DNA of 12,106 nt from Thermodesulfobacteriota bacterium (lineage in GTDB: Bacteria > Desulfobacterota_D > UBA1144 > Nemesobacterales > UBA2774). A program made the position numbers and the translations under genes. This document shows, in pieces, positions 6,323 through 12,106 of this stretch. The stretch covers positions 1 to 12,106 of the forward strand of contig JBCCIH010000052.1 in NCBI GenBank assembly GCA_039028315.1, written 5' to 3'. Every line of letters starts with the position of its first letter. The stretch's first letter is position 1. A model generated the notes under the pieces. The model saw nothing but the letters and a program-made list of their open reading frames with translations. It searched no databases and had not been told where the DNA came from.

Positions 6323-6817
6323 TTACCAACCCTGTGTTCCAGGCTCACCTTTAAACGGTCCTACAATATCATCTGTTATCCAGCCGCCGTAGAAATTTCC
6401 TGCTTGAGCCCTGGCCACCTCACCATCGACAAAACAAGCGTCCATACTCTGGGGGTAAATTGCAACATAGTTTTTTATTGCTTCAAATGATGGTGTAGGA
6501 TTTGGGTAGTACCAAGCCCCATTTCTGACGATTTTGTCATGCACTTTAATATCGTAATATGAAGCTGCGCCCTTCCACTCGCAAAGTGAGCGGCCCTCAC
6601 CGGGCAAAAAGTACTTCATCTCAATATCTATTGTTGGTATGTAGTAAACTGGTGGGCTTGAGGTTTCAAGCACTCTTTTTACATCTGAGCTGTCAGCTAT
6701 CAGAATGTCATTAAAAAAAACTTCTATATGTTTATCACTATCTTCAAGCCTGGGGGGTCTTGGGTAGTCCCATACTGATTCTTGTCCCGGCCCCGGCTCT
6801 ATTCTTTTTCTGCTCAT
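6323..6817 (-). CDS. DUF427 domain protein
   Basis: The 164-residue protein is a complete DUF427 (PF04248) member. It shows the N-terminal ESVWDYPRPPR (13-23), the SLCEWKG...YY block (77-88), AWYYPNP (101-107), the C-terminal YPQSMDACFVDGE (121-133), and QAGNFYGGWITDDIVGPFKG (138-157, GNFYGGW at its core). No biochemical activity is established for the family that I know of. It begins 5 bp after the egtD stop codon, so it is almost certainly translated from the same message, which suggests a role linked to ergothioneine or its precursor hercynine. The ribosome-binding site is weak (AAAG), which fits translational coupling. No signal peptide or membrane segment is seen, so it should be cytoplasmic. 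Confidence 0.92.
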   Translation of the reverse strand: MSRKRIEPGPGQESVWDYPRPPRLEDSDKHIEVFFNDILIADSSDVKRVLETSSPPVYYIPTIDIEMKYFLPGEGRSLCEWKGAASYYDIKVHDKIVRNGAWYYPNPTPSFEAIKNYVAIYPQSMDACFVDGEVARAQAGNFYGGWITDDIVGPFKGEPGTQGW

Positions 6818-6822
6818 GATCT

Positions 6823-7785
6823 TTATTGTACTTCAAAATAAAGGATGCCAAACTTATTATTTTTATCTGTCCAAACTTTTTTAAGTTCATATGAGTCCGA
6901 TATCAGATTCTCAAAATCCTCAATACTATATTTGTATGAATATTCTGTCAGTATTGTCTCGCCCTGTGAAAATTCTATATCAGCCCCATCTATGTATACT
7001 CTTTGCTCAGTAAGGCTTTTAATGTGCATTTCAATTCTGCCGTGGTGCTCGTTATAAAATGCAAAATGTTCCCAATCTTCCAAAATGAAGTCAGATCCGT
7101 GCTCACGGTTGATCCTCTCTAGAATATTTAGATTAAACTCTGCCGTGATCTCTTTCTTATCGTTATAGGCATCCTCAAGAGTTTTAGTGTCTTTTTTAAG
7201 ATCAACACCTATGAGCAGCCCAGTGCCGCTGCCAAGCCTTTTACCTATATCATTTAAAAATTTAGCTGCATAATCAGGCTCAAAATTACCAATAGTAGAG
7301 CCTGGATAATAAACCACTTTTTTAGATGGAGTAAATTCATAATTAGGAAGACTAAATGGCTGTGTGTAATCAGCTGATACAGGAAGGATCCTGAGCTCGG
7401 GATAATCACTCGCTAGAGTTTTTACCGAGCTTAATAGATGCTCCTCAGATATATCAATAGGCACATATCCCGCAGGATTTTTAAGTCCTGAAAGTAAAAG
7501 CCGTATCTTTTTACTGCTTCCGCTTCCAAGCTCAATCAAAAGACAGTTCTCACCAAGAACTGCGCAAATATCCCCAATATTTTCACTCATAATTGAGGTC
7601 TCGGTCCTGGTTAGATAATATTCTTCAAGCTCGCAGATTTCATCAAAAAGCGCTGAGCCTTTTTGGTCATAAAAAAGCTTGCTCGGAAGCTCTTTTTGCT
7701 CTTTGTTAAGACCGACTAGAATTTCTTCTAGTAGAGATTCTTTCTCTGGTTCAAATTTTTTTAATCTGCTAAGGTTTCTATTCAT
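6823..7785 (-). CDS. egtD: L-histidine N-alpha-methyltransferase (ergothioneine biosynthesis)
   Basis: EgtD transfers three methyl groups from S-adenosylmethionine to the alpha-amino group of histidine and yields hercynine, the betaine precursor of ergothioneine. The 320-residue length is standard. Visible motifs are EYYLTRTE (55-62), the SAM-binding ELGSGSSKK (85-93), the acidic residue D111 in PIDIS, and YYPGSTIGNFEP (159-170). Residues that match the histidine-binding set known from mycobacterial EgtD are N167, Y206, and E280/S282 in TEYSYKY. This argues for true EgtD and not an unrelated DUF2260-type methyltransferase. It follows egtB by 19 bp. No Shine-Dalgarno sequence is visible before the ATG. 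Confidence 0.95.
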   Translation of the reverse strand: MNRNLSRLKKFEPEKESLLEEILVGLNKEQKELPSKLFYDQKGSALFDEICELEEYYLTRTETSIMSENIGDICAVLGENCLLIELGSGSSKKIRLLLSGLKNPAGYVPIDISEEHLLSSVKTLASDYPELRILPVSADYTQPFSLPNYEFTPSKKVVYYPGSTIGNFEPDYAAKFLNDIGKRLGSGTGLLIGVDLKKDTKTLEDAYNDKKEITAEFNLNILERINREHGSDFILEDWEHFAFYNEHHGRIEMHIKSLTEQRVYIDGADIEFSQGETILTEYSYKYSIEDFENLISDSYELKKVWTDKNNKFGILYFEVQ

Positions 7786-7804
7786 TTGATGTGAGGGATA
7801 AATT

Positions 7805-9118
7805 CTATTTGCCGTCTTTGGCTAGCCTTATTCCCATAAACTGCCATCTGGAATTTGTAGGGAAAAAGTTTCTGTAAGTTTTTCTTATATGTGATTTTGA
7901 TGTTGCGCAAGAGCCGCCTCTTAATACCATTTGATTGCACATAAACTTACCGTTGTACTCTCCCAGTGCTCCAGGGAGAGTTTTATATCCGGGATATGCA
8001 GAGTATGAGCTTTGCGTCCACTCCCAAACATCCCCAAACATCTGCTTTAGATTGCCACCGTTTGAATTTTGATCCAAACCCACTGGATGAAAGTTCAAAT
8101 TGTCTACAAAATTCCCATCTATTTCTATATCAGATGCAGCAACCTCCCACTCGGATTCAGTTGGAAGTCTTCCGCCTGCCCATCTGGCAAATGCATCTGC
8201 CTCAAAATAAGAAACGTGGGTCACTGGCTCGCTGGGCTCAATTTCTCTAAGGCCGCTTAGGGTAAACTGCATCCATGAGCCATTTTGCTCTTTCCAGTAT
8301 AGCGGGGCTTTCCAGTTGTTTGTTTCAACAGTAGCCCAGCCTTCTGATAGCCAGATCTCAGGAGTCTTGTATCCGCCGTCGTCAATAAACTCCATATATT
8401 CCGAGTTTGTAATAAGTCTAGAACCTAGCTTATATTCATTTAAATAAGCCTTGTGCTCAGGGTACTCATTGTCATATCCAAATCCCTGTCCGGTGTTTCC
8501 GATTTCATAGACTCCTTCATTAAAACTAGTCCATTTAAGCTCATTTGTTGCCAATGGGTTTTTACCATTAGTATTAGCTTTGCGATATATAGGGTGCAGG
8601 GGATTTTCTGATAGCACATGTTTTATGTCTGTTACTATTAGTTCTTGATGCTGCTGCTCGTGATGAATTCCTATCTCTACGACTGACTCTATATCTTCCC
8701 ACTCTTTATCGTTCGCATTCTCCATAAAATTAAGCATGCTCTCATCAACATGGTTTCTGTAGTTGTAGGTCTGTTCAACTGTAGGTCTTGATATAAGTCC
8801 TCTTTTCGGTCTAAAATGCCTCTCTCCTGCCTGCACATAATAAGAGTTAAACAGATACGCATACTGTTGATTTGGCGACTTGTAATCAGGGAGCACTTTT
8901 GATAATACAAACGTTTCAAAGAACCAGCTAGTATGAGCAAGGTGCCACTTAGTCGGGCTTACATCTGGCATTGACTGGACAACATAATCCTCTATTTCAA
9001 GCGGCTCGGCTAAAGTATGAGAGAACTCTCTTACAGCCTTATAAGAGTCTATAAGCTCCTGTCTGGAATGAGCTTTTTTGGTATTTTCATTATTTGGAGA
9101 AGATTGTTTAGATGCCAT
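7805..9118 (-). CDS. egtB: Hercynine sulfoxide synthase EgtB (non-heme iron enzyme)
   Basis: EgtB uses iron and O2 to join hercynine to a thiol donor (cysteine or gamma-glutamylcysteine) as a sulfoxide. The product here is 437 residues. The N-terminal DinB-like domain carries KWHLAHTSWFFE (57-68, ligand H62) and HHEQQHQE (152-159), the HX3HXE motif with ligands H153 and H157. The C-terminal FGE-like domain shows FARWAGGRLPTESEWEVAA, VWEWTQSSY, and RGGSCATSKSHIRKTYRNFF near the end. I start it at the ATG at 9118, because GGAGG (9128-9124) lies 5 nt before it; a GTG at 9136 would place that ribosome-binding site inside the gene. Linkage to egtD supports EgtB over the ovothiol (OvoA) or selenoneine (SenA) homologues. 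No egtA, egtC or egtE is in the window. Confidence 0.95.
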   Translation of the reverse strand: MASKQSSPNNENTKKAHSRQELIDSYKAVREFSHTLAEPLEIEDYVVQSMPDVSPTKWHLAHTSWFFETFVLSKVLPDYKSPNQQYAYLFNSYYVQAGERHFRPKRGLISRPTVEQTYNYRNHVDESMLNFMENANDKEWEDIESVVEIGIHHEQQHQELIVTDIKHVLSENPLHPIYRKANTNGKNPLATNELKWTSFNEGVYEIGNTGQGFGYDNEYPEHKAYLNEYKLGSRLITNSEYMEFIDDGGYKTPEIWLSEGWATVETNNWKAPLYWKEQNGSWMQFTLSGLREIEPSEPVTHVSYFEADAFARWAGGRLPTESEWEVAASDIEIDGNFVDNLNFHPVGLDQNSNGGNLKQMFGDVWEWTQSSYSAYPGYKTLPGALGEYNGKFMCNQMVLRGGSCATSKSHIRKTYRNFFPTNSRWQFMGIRLAKDGK

Positions 9119-9210
9119 CCTTACCTCCAGTAGCACTTAGTAGATATACGAGTGGTCCAATCATCTAGATTTATAAAAATGCATATTAATTTTATTTGCT
9201 TATTGAACTA

Positions 9211-9238
9211 AGTGTAGCAAATAGTTTGCTTTTTTCAA
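9211..9238 (-). promoter_or_regulatory. Possible egtB promoter with inverted repeat in its spacer
   Basis: On the minus strand TTGAAA (9238-9233), a 16-base spacer and TACACT (9216-9211) form a moderate sigma70-like promoter about 90 bases before the egtB ATG. The 15-bp inverted repeat AGCAAA-CTA-TTTGCT (9230-9216) fills most of the spacer and touches the -10, the usual place for a repressor or a MerR-type activator site. Both elements are short, so chance is possible. Confidence 0.35.
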
Positions 9239-9300
9239 AGCATACTCTATAAATGTTATGATTTTGTTAATAAATCGCGGGTTTCAATTCAAAATGCATC

Positions 9301-9325
9301 AAAAAAAGCAATTTTAGCATTTTTT
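9301..9325 (-). terminator. Weak intrinsic terminator after hisG
   Basis: Just after the hisG stop, the minus strand reads AAAAAATGC, a 7-base loop, then GCTTTTTTT. The arms pair over 8 bp with one bulged T, but only two pairs are G-C. The T run favours termination, yet the stem is weak, so some readthrough toward egtB is possible. Confidence 0.35.
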
Positions 9326-9346
9326 GGAGGATGTTTTCAAAAAAAA

Positions 9347-9970
9347 CTACCTTTTCCTTACCTTTTTCATTCTTTCTATAAGCTCTTTTATTTCCTGTGC
9401 TTTAACCTTCATGCTTACCCTATTAACAACTAATCGCGCGGTTATATCGGCAATTGTCTCATACTCTACAAGGTTATTTTTCTTTAGTGTCTCTCCGCTT
9501 GCGGATAAATCGACTATTACATCAGAAAGCCCGACAAGTGGGGCAAGCTCTACAGATCCGTATAGTTTAATAATCTCAGCGCCTACACCTAGCCTTGTGA
9601 AATGTTCATATGTTGTTTTTGGATACTTAGTTGCAACCCTTAGTGAGCGGTTCTTTGAGAAGTCAAACCCCTTTGGCCCTGCTACAACTAATTTGCATTT
9701 TCCGATTCTAAGATCAAGCGGCTCATAAAGATCGGTCTTTTCCTCAAGCAAAGTGTCCTTTCCTACTATGCCGCAATCAGCTGCTCCGTATTCTACATAT
9801 GCAGGAATGTCTGTAGGTCTTATGATTAAAAACTTTAAATTCTGATCGGGAAACTCAAATATCAGTTTTCTAGAATCTTTTAAAATACTGCCTACTTTAT
9901 AGCCGGCTTTGATTAAGACCTCTCCTGCCTCTTCTAGCAGTCTCCCACGCGCAATTGCAATTGTAATCAT
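9347..9970 (-). CDS. hisG: ATP phosphoribosyltransferase, short form (HisG-S)
   Basis: HisG joins ATP and PRPP in the first committed step of histidine synthesis. At 207 residues this is the short form, which lacks the C-terminal regulatory domain and normally needs the HisZ subunit; no hisZ is present in this window. Recognisable blocks are IARGRLLEEA (6-15), ADCGIVGKDTLLE (64-76) and VIVDLSASGETLKKNNL (151-167, the PRPP-binding region). The ATG overlaps the murA stop in ATGA, so translation is coupled. Histidine is also the substrate of EgtD, whose operon begins 228 bp downstream on the same strand. Confidence 0.95.
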   Translation of the reverse strand: MITIAIARGRLLEEAGEVLIKAGYKVGSILKDSRKLIFEFPDQNLKFLIIRPTDIPAYVEYGAADCGIVGKDTLLEEKTDLYEPLDLRIGKCKLVVAGPKGFDFSKNRSLRVATKYPKTTYEHFTRLGVGAEIIKLYGSVELAPLVGLSDVIVDLSASGETLKKNNLVEYETIADITARLVVNRVSMKVKAQEIKELIERMKKVRKR

Positions 9971-11223
9971 TCCTTCTCCCTCCAGATTCTAGCTCCTAAG
10001 TTTTCAAGTTTTTTATCAAGCTCCTCATATCCACGGTCTAAGTGATAGAGCCTTGATACTTCTGTCCTTCCATTTCCGGCAAGTCCTGCTAGTACGAGAG
10101 ACGCACTTGCTCTAAGATCGCTTGCCATTGTCGGTGCTCCGCTTAGTCCCGGCACACCCCTTACAACAGCGCTATTTCCAACAAGCTTTATATCAGCGCC
10201 CATTCGCCTAAGCTCTCCGGCATGCAAGAACCTCTGAGGAAATATAGTTTCTGTTATGATGCTCAGTCCATTTGATATGCTCATAAGAGTCATCATCTGC
10301 GCCTGCATATCGGTTGGAAATCCAGGGTAGGGAAGGGTTGTGAAATCTACGCTGTTAATTTCACCAGTACCCTTAATCCTGATTCCGCTGTTCTCTCTTG
10401 TTATTTCTGCGCCTGCCTCAATCAGCTTACCGATTAAAGCACCCATGTTTTCAAACCTGCAGTTTTTAACCAGTATATCACCCTGAGTTAAAACAGAGCC
10501 GACTAAAAAAGTGCCAGCCTCAATTCTATCAGGCATAACTTCATATTCCTTTATTGGATTTAATTTCTCAACGCCTCTAATTGTGATAATATCGGTCCCG
10601 ACGCCGCTAATATCAGCGCCCATCTGAACTAAGAAATTTGCCAGATCTGTAACCTCAGGCTCACATGCTGCATTAAGTATTACCGTCTCACCTTGTGCTA
10701 AAACGGATGATAGAATAAGGTTCTCTGTTCCCGTAACAGTTGAAACATCAAAGGGAATTACTCCGCCTTTTAACTTTGGCGCAATTGTCTCTACATATCC
10801 TTCCTGTATATCAATCTCAGCTCCCAGAATAGCTAGTCCTTTTAAGTGCTGATCAATTGGCCTCTCGCCAATGGCGCAGCCTCCGGGCATGGAGACTTTA
10901 GACCTGCCAAACCTAGAAGTAAGAGGGCCAAGAACTAGGACGGATGCTCTCATTGTTTTTACTAAATCGTAGGGCGCTTCCCATGTGTCCATGTTAGTTG
11001 AGTCAATTACCAATGTTCCTTTCTCAAACTCAACCTTTGCTCCCAAAATCTCCAGGAGTTCTATCATGGTTCTAACATCAGCCAAGTCGGGCACATTAGT
11101 GATCGTGTTTTTCCCCTCTGCAATTATGCATGCTGCCATAAGGGGCAGAACTGCATTCTTAGCGCCGCTAACTACAACTTCGCCTTCTAGTCTTTTTCCG
11201 CCTTCTACAATTATTTTTTCCAT
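9967..11223 (-). CDS. murA: UDP-N-acetylglucosamine 1-carboxyvinyltransferase
   Basis: MurA transfers enolpyruvate from phosphoenolpyruvate to UDP-GlcNAc, the first committed step of cytoplasmic peptidoglycan precursor synthesis. The 418-residue length is typical. Motifs include SGAKNAVLPLMAA (19-31, with the substrate-binding lysine K22) and the catalytic loop PGGCAIGERPIDQH at 113-126, with the active-site cysteine C116. Because Cys and not Asp is at this place, fosfomycin sensitivity would be expected of the enzyme. Its ATG lies inside the end of prmC (13-nt overlap), and its stop overlaps the hisG start, so it sits in the middle of a tightly coupled three-gene unit. Confidence 0.97.
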   Translation of the reverse strand: MEKIIVEGGKRLEGEVVVSGAKNAVLPLMAACIIAEGKNTITNVPDLADVRTMIELLEILGAKVEFEKGTLVIDSTNMDTWEAPYDLVKTMRASVLVLGPLTSRFGRSKVSMPGGCAIGERPIDQHLKGLAILGAEIDIQEGYVETIAPKLKGGVIPFDVSTVTGTENLILSSVLAQGETVILNAACEPEVTDLANFLVQMGADISGVGTDIITIRGVEKLNPIKEYEVMPDRIEAGTFLVGSVLTQGDILVKNCRFENMGALIGKLIEAGAEITRENSGIRIKGTGEINSVDFTTLPYPGFPTDMQAQMMTLMSISNGLSIITETIFPQRFLHAGELRRMGADIKLVGNSAVVRGVPGLSGAPTMASDLRASASLVLAGLAGNGRTEVSRLYHLDRGYEELDKKLENLGARIWREKE

Positions 11224-12062
11224 TTAGCTCTTACCACTCTCTGTATTCCATTTAGATCTTTTGTTATTGATATATCACTGTATCCATTTTTTTTAAACAA
11301 CCTTTGCACTATATTATTCTGTCCCTGTCCAATCTCTATCATGCACCACCCGCCGTCTTTGAGCACTCTTTTTGAATCTGAAATAATTTTCTCTATATAA
11401 AGGAGCCCGTCAGTTCCTGCTACAAGAGCGCCCCGGGGTTCATAATCTCTAACTTCAGCTTCTAACACACAGAACTCTTTTTCGCTTACATACGGAGGGT
11501 TAGATACTACCACATCAAATAAGCTCTCCTTAATCGATTCAAGCAAATCAGATTTAAGAAACTTAACCTGCCCGCTCACTTGATGATTGTCGCAGTTCTC
11601 TTTAGCTATCATAAGCGCCTCTTCTGATATATCTGATGCCACTAAGCTAGCCTCACTGCACATTGCCGCCAGAGTTACCGCGATACATCCACTTCCTGTG
11701 CCAATATCTAAAATTTTAGGGCTATCAATATTGCTAATAATATTTAGCACTTCATCAACTAATAGCTCGGTTTCTGGTCTTGGTATTAATACAAAGGGGT
11801 TTACTTTAAACGATCTTGAGTAAAATTCCTTTTCTCCAACTATATAAGCTGCAGGCTCCCATTTTAGTCTTCTTTGTAGAAGATTATTAAATGTGTTTAT
11901 TCCCTCGCGGTCAATTTGTTTTTCCCCCTGAGAGTAAACCTCAGTCATGCTATCTATGAGATTTGATTTGGCAAGAAGTAGATAAGACTCTAGACCAGGG
12001 GTTTGTACCGAGTTCTCACTTAAGCTCTGTTTTCCTATTTGATAAAGTTCTTTTAGCTGCAT
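11211..12062 (-). CDS. prmC: Peptide chain release factor N5-glutamine methyltransferase
   Basis: PrmC (HemK) methylates the glutamine of the GGQ motif in release factors RF1 and RF2 and so improves termination of translation. The 283-residue protein has the N-terminal helical domain (about 1-85), the linker IPRPETE (93-99), the SAM-binding loop DIGTGSG (119-125) and the catalytic NPPY (188-191). The ATG is preceded by GAGG at a 4-nt spacing. Its 3' end overlaps murA by 13 nt. In many genomes prfA, which encodes the RF1 substrate, lies directly upstream, and a short open frame at the window edge may be its end. Confidence 0.96.
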   Translation of the reverse strand: MQLKELYQIGKQSLSENSVQTPGLESYLLLAKSNLIDSMTEVYSQGEKQIDREGINTFNNLLQRRLKWEPAAYIVGEKEFYSRSFKVNPFVLIPRPETELLVDEVLNIISNIDSPKILDIGTGSGCIAVTLAAMCSEASLVASDISEEALMIAKENCDNHQVSGQVKFLKSDLLESIKESLFDVVVSNPPYVSEKEFCVLEAEVRDYEPRGALVAGTDGLLYIEKIISDSKRVLKDGGWCMIEIGQGQNNIVQRLFKKNGYSDISITKDLNGIQRVVRAKWKK

Positions 12063-12106
12063 ATTTCCTCTAATCCTAAAGCCATGAGTTTATCCGTCTG
12101 CACTAT
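12053..12106 (-). CDS. Possible 3' end of the upstream gene (prfA expected)
   Basis: One minus-strand frame is open from the right edge to a TAA at 12055-12053, giving 17 residues ending in KLMALGLEEICS and overlapping prmC by 10 nt. The other two frames on this strand stop within 15 bases of the edge. In genomes with prmC-murA-hisG, prfA commonly lies upstream and could end like this, but 17 residues cannot identify it. Confidence 0.3.
   Translation of the reverse strand: MVQTDKLMALGLEEICS

Noticed and set aside
7805..9118. Selenoneine synthase (SenA) or ovothiol synthase (OvoA)
   Set aside because: No senB/senC-like genes are nearby, no methyltransferase domain is fused as in OvoA, and egtD directly follows.
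9119..9136. GTG at 9136 as the egtB start
   Set aside because: The extra six codons contain the GGAGG ribosome-binding site that is well placed for the ATG at 9118, and family similarity does not need them.
9216..9235. agcaaa-tag-tttgct followed by T6 as a plus-strand terminator
   Set aside because: No plus-strand gene lies upstream that it could terminate; I read the palindrome as a possible operator for egtB instead.
9325..9332. A second ATCCTCC (minus strand) after hisG as another anti-Shine-Dalgarno element
   Set aside because: It is a single copy in a linear 3' tail with no own promoter, loop or strong terminator, so chance is the better explanation.
9324..9728. Plus-strand ORF of 134 codons preceded by a GGAGG-like sequence
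   Set aside because: Nearly all of it is antisense to the well-supported hisG; its protein is low-complexity Ser/Phe/Thr sequence with no family signature, as expected of a shadow frame.

Overview
The window looks like ordinary chromosome of an AT-rich (about 40% GC by eye, not computed) Gram-negative bacterium. Two genes encode proteins with lipoprotein signal sequences, there is a MurA for peptidoglycan precursors, and isoprenoids are made by the MEP route (IspE). The order prmC-murA-hisG, probably with prfA just outside the right edge, is one I associate with deltaproteobacterial-type genomes. HisG is the short, HisZ-dependent form. I cannot name the lineage more closely. I see no tRNA, rRNA, CRISPR array, transposase or phage gene.

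Layout, left to right. Positions 1-615 (+) hold the 3' part of a secreted CAP-domain protein with a long Pro/Thr-rich stalk. It converges on a gamma-carbonic-anhydrase-like hexapeptide-repeat gene (620-1144, -), which lies downstream of ispE (1198-2082, -). The intergenic region 2083-2467 contains a good sigma70-type promoter, a short C/U-rich segment and a strong intrinsic terminator, which together look like a small RNA gene of about 88 nt. Next is a lipoprotein of unknown function with two similar halves (2468-3202, +).

The centre is a six-gene minus-strand block running 9118 to 3207: egtB, egtD, a DUF427 gene, a stand-alone domain resembling the C-terminal half of ECF42-type sigma factors, an ABC ATPase, and a fused substrate-binding/permease protein of the OpuB/EgtU family. 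Most gaps are short: 19, 5, 72 and 15 bp, then a 1-nt overlap. EgtD makes hercynine from histidine and EgtB adds the sulfur, so the block should make ergothioneine. The adjacent transporter belongs to the family that includes the known ergothioneine importers EgtUV and EgtUBC. The simplest reading is a combined synthesis-and-uptake locus, although betaine or choline remain possible substrates. An extended -10 promoter in the 72-bp gap may let the last three genes be expressed separately.

The right end holds tightly overlapping prmC, murA and hisG on the minus strand (12062 to 9347), a housekeeping operon that enters from beyond the window. The points most worth following up are the candidate anti-Shine-Dalgarno small RNA, the ergothioneine synthesis/transport linkage, and the orphan ECF42 C-terminal domain inside that block.
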